Positions 1-8,098 of a stretch of DNA of 64,000 nucleotides are shown here, in pieces; the first letter of the stretch is position 1, and the number at the start of each line of letters is the position of its first letter. The notes under the pieces are model-generated. The model saw only the letters and a program-made list of their open reading frames with translations, had not been told where the DNA came from and searched no databases. The position numbers and the translations under genes are program-made. The stretch is from Clostridiales bacterium CCNA10 (GTDB lineage Bacteria > Bacillota > Clostridia > Oscillospirales > Oscillospiraceae). The stretch covers positions 2,914,319 through 2,978,318 of the forward strand of contig AP018533.1 in assembly GCA_003573975.1 (NCBI GenBank), in the 5' to 3' direction.

Positions 1-318
1 TGGGCCGACGACCGGGTCTCCGCCCTGATCCAGGAAGCCGCCGGGAAGGGCGTCTGGCTGGCCGCTCTGTGCGCCGCCCCCATCCTTCTGGGGCGCTGGG
101 GGCTTTTGGACGGCCGGAAGGCCACCTCTTACCCCACCCGCCACGGTCAGCTGGGCAAGGCCGAGGTCCTTCCGGAGGCCCGTGCCGTATCCGACGGGAA
201 GTTCGTCACCGGCCATGCCTGCGGCTCCGCCTTCGACTTCGGCCTGAAGCTGGTGGAGGTCCTCCGGGGCGAGGAGGCCGCCCGTGCTGTCAACGATGTC
301 ATCTACTACCGCCGCTGA
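1..318 (+). CDS. DJ-1/PfpI family protein, 3' end only
   Basis: The open frame enters from the window edge and stops at 318, giving the last 105 residues. It contains the conserved 'nucleophile elbow' AALCAAP with the Cys at codon 24 (nt 70-72), followed by G-x-L-x-G-R-K-A-T, the usual pattern of the DJ-1/ThiJ/PfpI superfamily. Members include YajL- and DJ-1-type deglycase/chaperone proteins of the cytoplasm; the exact activity cannot be told from this fragment. The stop lies inside the next gene, so the two are translationally coupled. Confidence 0.8.
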   Translation, partial: WADDRVSALIQEAAGKGVWLAALCAAPILLGRWGLLDGRKATSYPTRHGQLGKAEVLPEARAVSDGKFVTGHACGSAFDFGLKLVEVLRGEEAARAVNDVIYYRR

Positions 319-874
319 GGATAAGGCCGCCCTGCGCCGCCAGGTGCGGCTGACTCTGGACGGCCTGTCCCCGGACGCGCTCCGCCGCAGCGACGATGCC
401 CTGTTCGCCGCCTTTTCTGCCCTGCCCCAGGTGGAAGCGGCCTCCACCATATTTGCCTTCTGGGGCATCCCGGGCCGCGAGCCTGAGACCGGCCGTCTGG
501 TCCAGGCCCTCACCGCCCGGGGCAAGCGGGTGGGTCTGCCCCGGATGCTGCCCGGCCGCCAAATGGAAGTGCGGCTGTACGACCCGGACCGCCCCCTGGT
601 CCCAGCGGCCTTCGGAATCCTGGAGCCGCCGGCGGACGCCCCCCTTCTCCCTCGAGCGGACATCGGCCTTGCACTGGTCCCCGCCGTGTGCTATGACCGC
701 CGCGGCTTCCGCCTGGGCTTTGGCGGCGGATACTACGACCGTTGGCTGTCCGGTTTTTCCGGCGTTACTGTGGGGCTGTGCCGGGACTGTGTGCTCCAAG
801 AGCACGTCCCGATTGAGGACCACGACCGCCGGGTGGAGTTTCTTCTCACCGAGAGCCGCCGCTTCTCCCTCTGA
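284..874 (+). CDS. 5-formyltetrahydrofolate cyclo-ligase
   Basis: A 196-aa protein, normal length for the family, which converts 5-formyl-THF to 5,10-methenyl-THF using ATP in folate salvage. The signature GFRLGFGGGYYDRW lies at residues 141-153 and the N-terminal K-x2-LR-x2-R nucleotide-binding pattern (KAALRRQ) near residue 14. I chose the GTG start at 284 because GAGGAGG lies seven bases upstream; an ATG at 296 is the alternative but has no such site. It overlaps the end of the DJ-1-like gene, which points to one transcript. Confidence 0.92.
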   Translation: MLSTMSSTTAAEDKAALRRQVRLTLDGLSPDALRRSDDALFAAFSALPQVEAASTIFAFWGIPGREPETGRLVQALTARGKRVGLPRMLPGRQMEVRLYDPDRPLVPAAFGILEPPADAPLLPRADIGLALVPAVCYDRRGFRLGFGGGYYDRWLSGFSGVTVGLCRDCVLQEHVPIEDHDRRVEFLLTESRRFSL

Positions 875-880
875 AACGCA

Positions 881-908
881 GAGGGAGCGGGGTTTTCCCC
901 GCTCCCTC
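881..908. terminator. hairpin between convergent genes
   Basis: A perfect 12-bp stem (GAGGGAGCGGGG / CCCCGCTCCCTC) around a TTTT loop lies between the stop of the cyclo-ligase and the stop of the minus-strand Cys-rich gene. There is no long T-run on either side, so it is a likely but not canonical bidirectional terminator. Confidence 0.6.
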
Positions 909-930
909 CGCCGGTCCGCTCAGGATCTCC

Positions 931-1110
931 TCAGCATCCACAGCCGTTGTCACAGCCGCAGCCGCCGCAGTTGTTCCCGCAGCCGCAGTTGTTCCCACAG
1001 CCGCTTCCGCTGCCGCCCCAGCTGTTTCCGCAGCAGCAGCACAGGATGATGATCAGCAGGATGATCCACAGGCAGCTATTGCCGCCCCAGCCATTGTTTC
1101 CGCAACACAT
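931..1110 (-). CDS. small Cys/Gly-rich protein with one membrane segment
   Basis: A 59-aa frame starting with ATG at 1110 and preceded on the minus strand by an AGGTG ribosome binding site. The product starts MCCGNNGWGG, has a hydrophobic stretch (LWIILLIIILCCCC, residues 14-27) and then a tail of repeated CGNNCGCGNNCGG units; about a quarter of its residues are Cys. This layout matches short Cys-rich coat-like or YjcZ-like proteins of spore-forming Firmicutes, but no function can be assigned. It converges on the cyclo-ligase and ends just beyond the shared hairpin. Confidence 0.7.
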   Translation of the reverse strand: MCCGNNGWGGNSCLWIILLIIILCCCCGNSWGGSGSGCGNNCGCGNNCGGCGCDNGCGC

Positions 1111-1232
1111 TTTTGTTTCACCTCACTTACAGCGCCGGGAGCCTCTCCCGCGCGTTCTGGTATAGTCTATGGCGAACCCCTGTCCCCGGTTCCCCCGGGA
1201 CGGAAAATTTTTCTCTGTTAGGAGCTGACTCT

Positions 1233-2387
1233 ATGGCACAGGAACACCGCAGATCTCCCCACGAGCCGGAGCGGAGGGGGCGCTCCGCCCCCCGGACCCG
1301 CTCCACTCAGTCCCGTCCTGCTCCGGCCCGCCGCCGGAACGGCGGGGCCAGCTTCGCCCTGCTCTATGTGATCTTTGTTATCGGGATCTCCGCCCTGCTG
1401 GCCTGCATCGGCTGGGTGGCGGCCAACGATGTACTGGCCCTGAACAAGCCGGAAAAGACGGCCACGATTACCATCCGGGAGGAGGACAGCTTCGGCGACG
1501 TGGTCTCCATGCTGGAGGAAAACGGCCTGATCGAGTACCAGAGCCTCTTCAAGCTCTTTGCCGCCTTCACCGGCGGCCGGGACAAGATCGTAGCCGGGAC
1601 CTTCACCCTGAACACCGACATGGACTACCGGGCCCTGATCTCCGGCATGAGCGCCAACTCGGCCACCAAGGCCACCGTCAAGGTCACCATCCCGGAGGGC
1701 TACTCCATCGATCAGATCTTCGCTCTGCTGGAGGAAAAGGGCGTGGTGTCGGACACAGCCAAGCTGGAGGAGGAGGCAGCCAACCACGACTACGCCTTCT
1801 CCTTCCTCCAGGACCTGCCCCTGGGCGACTACCACCGGCTGGAGGGCTATCTGTACCCGGACACCTATGAATTCACCACCCCCCAGAATCCCCTGTACGT
1901 CATCAACAAGATGCTGGTCCGGTTTGACGCCAAACTCACCGAGGAACTGCGCCAGCAGATCGCCGACAGCGGGCGCACCATCCACGAGGTGCTCACCGTG
2001 GCCTCCCTCATTGAGAAGGAGACCGACGGCGCTGACCGGGCAGACATCGCCTCGGTCATCTACAACCGGCTGAACAACCCCAATTCCTCCGCCGGCACCA
2101 ACGGCTACCTTCAGATCGACGCCACTCTGGCCTACCTCAACGGGAGCAAGGTGCCCACCGAGGCGGACAAGTCCATCGACTCCCCCTACAACACCTACCT
2201 CTATCCGGGGCTCCCCCCCGGTCCCATCTCCAACCCGGGGGTCGAGTCCATCCTGGCGGCCATCAACCCCAACAGCACCTCTTACTACTACTATGTGCTG
2301 GGCGACGACAACCGCCACCACTTCTTCAACACCTACCGGGAGATGCAGAACTTCATGTCCACCCAGGCCATGTACAGCCACAGCTGA
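1233..2387 (+). CDS. mltG: endolytic transglycosylase MltG (YceG-like)
   Basis: A 384-aa protein that cleaves nascent peptidoglycan strands at the membrane and so sets glycan length. It has a basic, Arg-rich cytoplasmic N-terminus, one membrane segment (about residues 40-62) and an extracellular YceG domain. The catalytic Glu is in TVASLIEKET (Glu261); the family motif IxNRLNN(P) and the LPPGPISNPG loop follow. I start at ATG 1233 because TAGGAG lies upstream; the frame is open further 5' but carries no convincing earlier site. In Bacillus mltG (yrrL) also precedes U32-peptidase genes, as here. Confidence 0.95.
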   Translation: MAQEHRRSPHEPERRGRSAPRTRSTQSRPAPARRRNGGASFALLYVIFVIGISALLACIGWVAANDVLALNKPEKTATITIREEDSFGDVVSMLEENGLIEYQSLFKLFAAFTGGRDKIVAGTFTLNTDMDYRALISGMSANSATKATVKVTIPEGYSIDQIFALLEEKGVVSDTAKLEEEAANHDYAFSFLQDLPLGDYHRLEGYLYPDTYEFTTPQNPLYVINKMLVRFDAKLTEELRQQIADSGRTIHEVLTVASLIEKETDGADRADIASVIYNRLNNPNSSAGTNGYLQIDATLAYLNGSKVPTEADKSIDSPYNTYLYPGLPPGPISNPGVESILAAINPNSTSYYYYVLGDDNRHHFFNTYREMQNFMSTQAMYSHS

Positions 2388-2402
2388 CCCACACACGCAG
2401 AA

Positions 2403-2430
2403 GGGCCCCGGAGCATCTCCGGGGCCCTAT
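2403..2430 (+). terminator. hairpin after mltG
   Basis: An 11-bp stem, GGGCCCCGGAG / CTCCGGGGCCC, with a CAT loop, followed by TATTTC. The ribosome binding site of the next gene (AGGAGG, 2434-2439) begins only a few bases later, so some read-through or attenuation between mltG and the U32 gene is possible. Confidence 0.65.
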
Positions 2431-2447
2431 TTCAGGAGGAATACGAC

Positions 2448-3668
2448 TTGGAACGAAAGAACATTGAGCTGCTCGCCCCCGCCGGGGACATGGAGCGGCT
2501 GCACATGGCGGTGGCCTATGGGGCTGACGCGGTCTATCTGGCGGGCAACGCCTTCGGAATGCGCTCCTTCGCCGGCAACTTCACCCCGGAGGAGCTGAAA
2601 GCCGCCGTGGCGCTGTGCCACAGCCACGGGGTGCGGGTCCACGTCACCTGCAACACCATGCCCCGCAATGACGAGGCAGCCCGGCTGCCCCAGTGGCTGG
2701 AGTATCTGAACGACGTGGGGGTGGACGCAGTCATTCTGGCCGATGTGGGGGTGCTCTCCCTGGCCAAGCGGCACGCCCCCCGAGTCCAGTGCCACATCTC
2801 CACCCAGGCCAGCATCGTCAACTACCAGTCCGCCCGGGCCTGGTATGAGCTGGGCGCCAGCCGGGTGATCCTGGCCCGGGAGCTGTCCCTGGACGAGATT
2901 CGGGAGATCCGGGCCAAATCCCCAAAGGAGCTGGAGATCGAGGCCTTCGCCCACGGCGCCATGTGCGTCAGCTACTCCGGGCGGTGCCTGCTGTCCAACT
3001 ACATGACCGGCCGGGACTCCAACCGCGGGGCCTGCGCCCAGCCCTGCCGTTATCAGTATGCCCTGATGGAGGAGAAGCGGCCCGGGGAGTACTTCCCGGT
3101 CTATGAGGAGAACGGCGAGACCTATATCCTGAACTCACGGGATATGTGCATGATCGACCATGTAGGCGAGCTGATGGAGGCCGGACTGGACTCCATCAAG
3201 CTGGAGGGCCGGGCCAAGTCGGCCTACTATGCCGCCATCGTCACCGGGGCCTACCGCCACGCAATCGACGCGGCGGCGGCGGGACTTCCCCTGGACCCGG
3301 TGTGGCGGGACGAGGTGGAGCACATCAGCCACCGGCACTACTCCACCGGCTTTTACTACGGCCAGCCCGGCCAGTTCACCCAGGACGCCCGGTACATCCG
3401 GGACTGGCAGATCGTGGCCAAGGTCCTCTCCTGTGACAGCGAGGGGAACGCCCTGCTCACCCTGAACAACAAGTTCGCCAGGGGCGACCTGCTGGAGCTG
3501 GTAGGCCCCGATGTGCGCCCCGTCTTCTTCTCCGTGGAGGACCTGCGGGACGAGGAGGGCCAGCCTCTTGACGAGGTCCGCAGGCCCCAGATGCGCTTCC
3601 GCCTGAAGCTGCCCCGGTCTGTGCCTCCCCTCTCCCTCCTGCGGCGTCAGGCGGACCTGACCCCCTGA
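2448..3668 (+). CDS. peptidase U32 family protein (tRNA/rRNA hydroxylation type)
   Basis: A 406-aa protein starting with TTG at 2448, eight bases after AGGAGG. The N-terminus ELLAPAGD-x-E and the signature EAFAHGAMCVSYSGRCLLS with the Cys cluster (GACAQPCRYQY) are diagnostic of family U32. Bacterial members such as TrhP (YegQ/YrrN/YrrO) take part in forming 5-hydroxyuridine in tRNA, and RlhA hydroxylates 23S rRNA; protease activity is doubtful for this branch. The position right after mltG matches the Bacillus yrrL-yrrM-yrrN-yrrO order, although the methyltransferase yrrM (trmR) and a second U32 gene are missing. I favour a TrhP-like role. Confidence 0.9.
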   Translation: MERKNIELLAPAGDMERLHMAVAYGADAVYLAGNAFGMRSFAGNFTPEELKAAVALCHSHGVRVHVTCNTMPRNDEAARLPQWLEYLNDVGVDAVILADVGVLSLAKRHAPRVQCHISTQASIVNYQSARAWYELGASRVILARELSLDEIREIRAKSPKELEIEAFAHGAMCVSYSGRCLLSNYMTGRDSNRGACAQPCRYQYALMEEKRPGEYFPVYEENGETYILNSRDMCMIDHVGELMEAGLDSIKLEGRAKSAYYAAIVTGAYRHAIDAAAAGLPLDPVWRDEVEHISHRHYSTGFYYGQPGQFTQDARYIRDWQIVAKVLSCDSEGNALLTLNNKFARGDLLELVGPDVRPVFFSVEDLRDEEGQPLDEVRRPQMRFRLKLPRSVPPLSLLRRQADLTP

Positions 3669-3703
3669 GCTGCTCCACCGTCCGGGGCCTCCCGCAGCCC
3701 TCT

Positions 3704-3749
3704 CCCGCCCGGACGGCGGCCCAAATCGGCCGCCGCCCGGGCGGTTTCA
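3704..3749 (+). terminator. strong rho-independent terminator
   Basis: A 17-bp GC-rich stem with one mismatch (left arm 3705-3721, right arm 3728-3744) is followed by TTTCATGTTTCTC. It closes the mltG-U32 unit. The rest of the 3669-3916 gap shows an AT-rich stretch that may hold the promoter of the next gene (a TATGAT at about 3839), but no clear -35. Confidence 0.8.
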
Positions 3750-3916
3750 TGTTTCTCTCCACATTTCGCCCATGATCTGTGGAAAAATTTCGGGAAGATT
3801 ATGAAAAAATCCTCTTTTCATCCCCACCACTTCTGAATTATGATAATGACCTGTTCCATTCGTTTTGCGGCACAGCCTGAGCACTTCCGCTTAACACCAC
3901 CAAGGAGGAATGACCC

Positions 3917-5287
3917 ATGGCCCGAGATCTCACCACAGGCAGCCCTATGCGGCTCATTTGGAGTTTCGCCCTGCCCACCCTGTTCGGAATGCTGTTCCAA
4001 CAGTTTTATAACATGATGGACACCATGATCGTGGGGCAGCTGCTGGGCGCCTCCGCCCTGGCCTCTGTCGGCTCCACCAGCTCCATCAACTTCTTTGTCA
4101 TCGGCTTCTGCATGGGGGTGTGCAACGGCTTCGCCATTCCTGTGGCCCAGCGCATGGGAGCCGGAGATTACAGCCAGATGCGCCGCTGTGTGGCCAACGC
4201 CGGGTGGCTGTCCGCCCTGTTCGCCGTGGTGCTGACAGTGTTCACCGGCCTGTTCTGCCGCACCATCCTCACCGTGATGCGGACCCCGGAGGACATCTTT
4301 GATGGGGCCTACTGGTATATCCTCATCATCTTCCTGGGCATCCCCACCACCTTCCTCTATAATCTGCTGGCTGCGGTGATCCGGGCCCTGGGGGACAGCA
4401 AAACACCCGTGTATTTCCTTGCCATCTCCTCGGTGCTGAACATCGCCCTGGACCTGCTCCTGATCCTGTACTGCCATGCCGGCGTGGCCGGGGCCGCTCT
4501 GGCCACCGTCATCTCCCAGGGTGTGTCCGGTCTGGCCTGCCTGGTCTTTATGGTCAAGCGTTTCCCCATCCTCCACATGACAGCGGAGGAGCGGCGGCTG
4601 GATGGCCGCACCTGCCGCACCCTCTGTCTCATGGGCATTCCCATGGGGCTTCAGTACTCCATCACCGCCATCGGCTCCATCGTCCTCCAGTCCGCCGTCA
4701 ACGGCCTGGGCAGCCGCTATGTGGCCTCGGTGGCGGCGGGGACCAAGCTGTTCCAGGTCATCTGCTGTCCCTTTGACGCGATGGGGGCCACCATGGCCAC
4801 CTACTGCGGGCAGAACGTGGGGGCAATCAAACTGGACCGGCTGGGACAGGGGCTCCGGGCCTGCTCCCTGCTGGGCTTGGGCTATGCCCTGCTCTCCTTC
4901 GCCTCCATCTTTTTCTTTGCCCCTCAGATGGCCCTCCTCTTCCTCAATCCCGGCGAGGAGGCCCTGATCGGCTATACCGCCCAGTATATCACCACCCTGG
5001 GCGCCTTCTTCTTTCCCCTGGCCCTGGTGAATATCCTCCGCTTCTCCATCCAGGGGATGGGCTTCAGCAACCTGGCCATCCTGGCCGGCGTGATGGAGAT
5101 GTTCGCCCGGATGGGTGTGGCCACCCTTCTGGTGCCCGCCATCGGCTATACCGGAGCCTGCTTCGCCTCCCCCGCCGCCTGGATCTGTGCCGACCTGTTC
5201 CTCATCCCCGCCAGCTGCTGGAGTATCGCCCACCTCCGCAGAGTCTATGGGCAGCCCGGAGAACGCTCCGGCAGTCCCGCCCCGTGA
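3917..5287 (+). CDS. MATE family efflux transporter
   Basis: A 456-aa, highly hydrophobic protein with about 12 predicted membrane segments, the normal MATE size. The start MARDLTTGSPMRLIWSFALP and the segment QQFYNMMDTMIVGQLLG match the N-terminal half-repeat of the DinF/NorM-like branch. MATE pumps export cationic drugs and other organics using H+ or Na+ gradients; the substrate is unknown here. The ATG follows AAGGAGG with good spacing. A TetR-type gene with its own promoter lies just downstream and is the obvious candidate regulator. Confidence 0.93.
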   Translation: MARDLTTGSPMRLIWSFALPTLFGMLFQQFYNMMDTMIVGQLLGASALASVGSTSSINFFVIGFCMGVCNGFAIPVAQRMGAGDYSQMRRCVANAGWLSALFAVVLTVFTGLFCRTILTVMRTPEDIFDGAYWYILIIFLGIPTTFLYNLLAAVIRALGDSKTPVYFLAISSVLNIALDLLLILYCHAGVAGAALATVISQGVSGLACLVFMVKRFPILHMTAEERRLDGRTCRTLCLMGIPMGLQYSITAIGSIVLQSAVNGLGSRYVASVAAGTKLFQVICCPFDAMGATMATYCGQNVGAIKLDRLGQGLRACSLLGLGYALLSFASIFFFAPQMALLFLNPGEEALIGYTAQYITTLGAFFFPLALVNILRFSIQGMGFSNLAILAGVMEMFARMGVATLLVPAIGYTGACFASPAAWICADLFLIPASCWSIAHLRRVYGQPGERSGSPAP

Positions 5288-5345
5288 CCGGTTCCCGCCG
5301 GCTCCACGCTGCGCGCCTCACTCCAGAGTCACATGCACATTACGC

Positions 5346-5390
5346 CGCCCCCTGATGCAGCTTCAGCTTGCTGCGTCAGGGGGCGTTTTT
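5346..5390 (+). terminator. rho-independent terminator after the MATE gene
   Basis: A long stem (CGCCCCCTGATGCAGC pairing with GCTGCGTCAGGGGGCG, one mismatch) is followed by a run of five Ts ending at 5390. Confidence 0.88.
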
Positions 5391-5421
5391 CGGCACGGCT
5401 CCAAAAATTTACGAAAGGGGA

Positions 5422-5450
5422 TTGCATCCTGGTCCACTCTCGGTTATGAT
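5422..5450 (+). promoter_or_regulatory. sigma-A type promoter of the TetR gene
   Basis: TTGCAT (5422-5427), a 17-bp spacer, then TATGAT (5445-5450). It lies 57 bases upstream of the TetR start and just after the MATE terminator, so the regulator is transcribed separately. Confidence 0.7.
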
Positions 5451-5506
5451 ATAAATACTAATTTTTGATTTTATATTTTATTGGTCCCGGAAGGAGTGGA
5501 AGCGGC

Positions 5507-6148
5507 ATGGCGCGTAAAACCTATTCAGAGCATGAGCGGGAACAGGTGCGGGAAGCCCTTCTGACCACCGCGCTCCAATGTATCGTGGACCGGGGTCTGA
5601 TCCACAGCAGTATTGAGGTCCTGTGCAGAAAGGTCGGCATCTCCAAGAGCTTCTTCTACACCTTCTTTGCCTCGAAAGAAGAATTGGTGTTGGAGGCGCT
5701 TCGCTACCAGCAGCCCAAGCTGCTGCAATACGCCCGGCAGCTGATGGAGGATCCCGCACTCAGCTGGCAGGAAGGCGTCCGGACCTTTTTGGAGGCCTGC
5801 GCCTATGGTGAGAAAAAGGGCATCGCCGTACTGTCCATTGAGGAGGAACAGGAGATCTACCACTGTCTCTCTCAGGAAAGCTTTCAGACCTTCCGGGAGG
5901 ACCAGACCAAATTATTCCGTGAGCTGCTTATGGTCTTTGGACTTCCCGCGGGCAGCATAGAGCCCCGTCTGTTTGGCAATCTGGCATTGTCCATGATGAT
6001 GGTCTACAAGGCCATTCCAGACGCCATGCCCTTCCTGTTTCCAGAGGTGGCGAACGACATGGTGGAGTTTCAAATCACCGCCCTGCTGGGTGAGATGCTG
6101 CGGGTCAAGGAACAGACGGACAGGAGGAACGAGGATGTACCGTGCTAA
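5507..6148 (+). CDS. TetR/AcrR family transcriptional regulator
   Basis: A 213-aa protein. Residues 10-60 form the TetR DNA-binding domain, with the helix-turn-helix VLCRKVGISKSFFYTFFASK; the variable C-terminal part would bind an effector and dimerise. The start ATG at 5507 follows AAGGAG; an upstream in-frame ATG at 5465 lies inside the promoter region and is unlikely. The position next to a MATE pump suggests it represses that pump, but no operator palindrome was found. Confidence 0.9.
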   Translation: MARKTYSEHEREQVREALLTTALQCIVDRGLIHSSIEVLCRKVGISKSFFYTFFASKEELVLEALRYQQPKLLQYARQLMEDPALSWQEGVRTFLEACAYGEKKGIAVLSIEEEQEIYHCLSQESFQTFREDQTKLFRELLMVFGLPAGSIEPRLFGNLALSMMMVYKAIPDAMPFLFPEVANDMVEFQITALLGEMLRVKEQTDRRNEDVPC

Positions 6149-6249
6149 GCCGCCCTCTCCCGTGTGGGCGCCTGGAAAATTGAATCCTGCCAATCCTGGA
6201 AAAGGCCGGTCCCCCATCGCCGGCTTCTGGTTTCATGCGGTCTTTTTGC

Positions 6250-6297
6250 GCCCTGCGTCATCCTGCCCAAGCGGCAGTGCGGCGCAGGGCATTTTTT
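6250..6297 (+). terminator. rho-independent terminator after the TetR gene
   Basis: Outer stem GCCCTGCG (6250-6257) with CGCAGGGC (6283-6290), inner pairing CTGCC/GGCAG, then ATTTTTTATT. The immunity-type cluster starts 25 bases later. Confidence 0.8.
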
Positions 6298-6322
6298 ATT
6301 GTTCGGAAAGAGGTGGCCTGAT

Positions 6323-7759
6323 ATGAGTTTACCAAAACGAAATAGTGCGGACGGGCGCTGTTACTGGATGAAGCCCGAGGTGCAGGAGGAACTACAACCG
6401 CTTTTTGACCAGTGCATCCAGGATGCCATTGACGGGAGAATCACGCGGCTTGATTCCCTCTGGCCGCCGGTAGTGGTCAGCAGCGAAGGCGCGCCCTTTG
6501 AGGTGTGGCAACTGCTTCGGACATGGACCGAAGCGCAGCGGGCTGAGACCCTTGACGCGGAAAAGGCCATCACCTTCAGCGAAAACCTGCGCCGCCAGAG
6601 CCGGTGGGGTGAAATTGACCACCATTTACTTGATATGCTGAAACGGGAGCTGCAGGAGAAGTATTTTGTCGTGACAGGCAATGAAGATGACCACTTCTGG
6701 GATCGGGAGTATTCCTTGAAACCAGGCATCCGTGCAGAGCAGGTCCCGGAGCCGCTGCTGCGTTTCGCCTGCTATGTGGCGGTGAGCTATAAAGTGTATG
6801 GCTTGGACTTTCAGTATCTGGACGCCAATTACCTCTTTGGATTGGTGGAGAAAGTCCGTCCTGATATGGTGAAAAAGCTCCGGGAAAATGGAACCGGCAG
6901 GCTACCGATCTCTCTGCAAAAGAGGAAAACAGAGCACTTCACCGCATCGGCCAACGATGCCTTTGCTGTGATCCGTATTACTGCCAGGGACAACACGGAG
7001 GAATGCTGCCATGAAGTGCTGAACTACCTGTGTGAGCTTCTGGAGCAGGAGGATTTTCCCCGCAGCTATGCGGTGGAGTTCAAAGGGCCGGAAAAGAGTT
7101 ACCTTCCCATCACAGGACTGCCCAAAAAGGGAGTAAACCAGCTCTTTGCCTGTGCCGTGCAGTACCCCGGCCTCCACCCCCTGATGGAACGGTACGCCCG
7201 GCTTGCCATGCGGCAATATGAGCAGTACACCAATCTCAGCGATGAACAGTGCGCCCTCCCCGGCAGCTTTGCTGTGTTCGCCCTGGGAATGCTGGGGCAA
7301 ACATGGCGGCAGTTGGTATGGGATTATCTCGACCTCTGTGATGATGAGCACTCCCGTTTGCAGGAAAAATTCCTCCGGGAGTATGGGAAACAGTTCGGCT
7401 TTACCGCCGATACAGTCCCCATTTTTATCCGGGGGGTGCTGTCCATGCAGAACATGAAGTATTCCAAAGACTATGCCGCATGGATGGCAAGCACAGAAAG
7501 CCTGGACGCTCTGCTGGAGGCAAAAGCCCATCTGTCTGAGATCGTTCCAAGCGGTTTTTCCTCCGACGAGGATGACGATGATGACGAGGACGAGGAACCT
7601 ACCCGGGAAACAGAAGCCAGCCCGGAGGAAGTGCTGCAATACGCATGGGAGACGGTCTGCTATGTGATCTGGGGCAAGGCCAGCGCCAAGGGTGGTCAGA
7701 AGGTGGTGGAAACGGCCTCGGAAGAACTGAGAGAACGGTATCGGGAAATTTTTGAATAG
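6323..7759 (+). CDS. uncharacterised protein of an immunity-type cluster (possibly DUF6138)
   Basis: A 478-aa soluble, mainly helical protein with no signal peptide or membrane segment. It starts MSLPKRNSADG, which resembles the first residues of the LRR protein at 11329 (MGLPKRARTAD). A very acidic run (EDDDDDEDEE) sits near residue 415, a typical linker before a small C-terminal helical part. The length and pattern remind me of DUF6138, but that is recollection only. The ATG at 6323 follows GAGGTGG. It is the first gene after a terminator and heads a plus-strand series of modular proteins, so a role in a toxin-immunity or stress locus is inferred from context. Confidence 0.6.
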   Translation: MSLPKRNSADGRCYWMKPEVQEELQPLFDQCIQDAIDGRITRLDSLWPPVVVSSEGAPFEVWQLLRTWTEAQRAETLDAEKAITFSENLRRQSRWGEIDHHLLDMLKRELQEKYFVVTGNEDDHFWDREYSLKPGIRAEQVPEPLLRFACYVAVSYKVYGLDFQYLDANYLFGLVEKVRPDMVKKLRENGTGRLPISLQKRKTEHFTASANDAFAVIRITARDNTEECCHEVLNYLCELLEQEDFPRSYAVEFKGPEKSYLPITGLPKKGVNQLFACAVQYPGLHPLMERYARLAMRQYEQYTNLSDEQCALPGSFAVFALGMLGQTWRQLVWDYLDLCDDEHSRLQEKFLREYGKQFGFTADTVPIFIRGVLSMQNMKYSKDYAAWMASTESLDALLEAKAHLSEIVPSGFSSDEDDDDDEDEEPTRETEASPEEVLQYAWETVCYVIWGKASAKGGQKVVETASEELRERYREIFE

Positions 7760-7777
7760 AATGTCAGGAAGATTCGG

Positions 7778-8073
7778 ATGAGTGAAGTAAGCGATTCAAA
7801 GGAGAGAAGTAAAACGGAACAGTATACTGCACCGCTGTTTTCTGGCGCGGTGGAGAAAAAATTGATCTGAATGGACGAAAACCGGATGCGGTACGGTACC
7901 TGTCTGTGACCGGAGAGCGGGATGAGTTGGATTGGGGCTATTTTCAATATTTTGAGATTGCAGCAGATAATCTCAAGCCCTTTATTGCAATGACCTTATT
8001 CACAGAGATTCTGTGCAAGCATTTTCCAGATGTAATGTCTGCGCCTGTCAAGCGACTGAGCAGCAAGCTTTGA
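7778..8073 (+). pseudogene. small gene broken by a frameshift at an A6 run
   Basis: ATG at 7778 opens a 30-codon frame (MSEVSDSKERSKTEQY...) that stops at 7870. At the run of six As (GAGAAAAAATTG, around 7855-7862) a shift of one base back joins it to a second frame that stays open to TGA at 8073 and reads like real protein (LNGRKPDAVRYLSVTGERDE, then WGYFQYFEIAADNL). Together they would make a soluble protein of about 97 aa. Either an indel in the homopolymer killed the gene, there is a sequencing error, or slippage is programmed; the heptamer is not a classical -1 site. I do not recognise the family. Confidence 0.55.
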
Positions 8074-8098
8074 GACACTAAAAAAAGGGGGTACTTTC

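Noticed and set aside
299-823. Long minus-strand frame opposite the cyclo-ligase
   Set aside because: High GC creates long shadow frames; the product is low-complexity with no ribosome binding site, while the plus strand encodes a clear enzyme.
947-1165. Plus-strand frame rich in Pro/Gln/Phe repeats (QLFPQPQLFPQP)
   Set aside because: It is the complement of the Cys/Gly-rich minus-strand gene, which has a ribosome binding site and a sensible membrane segment.
3818-5233. 471-aa minus-strand frame opposite the MATE gene
   Set aside because: Gly/His/Gln-rich shadow of a membrane protein gene; no start signal and no domain.
7855-7870. Programmed -1 frameshift site
   Set aside because: The A6 run does not form a classical X-XXY-YYZ heptamer in frame, and no downstream stem-loop was seen; kept only as a possible pseudogene.
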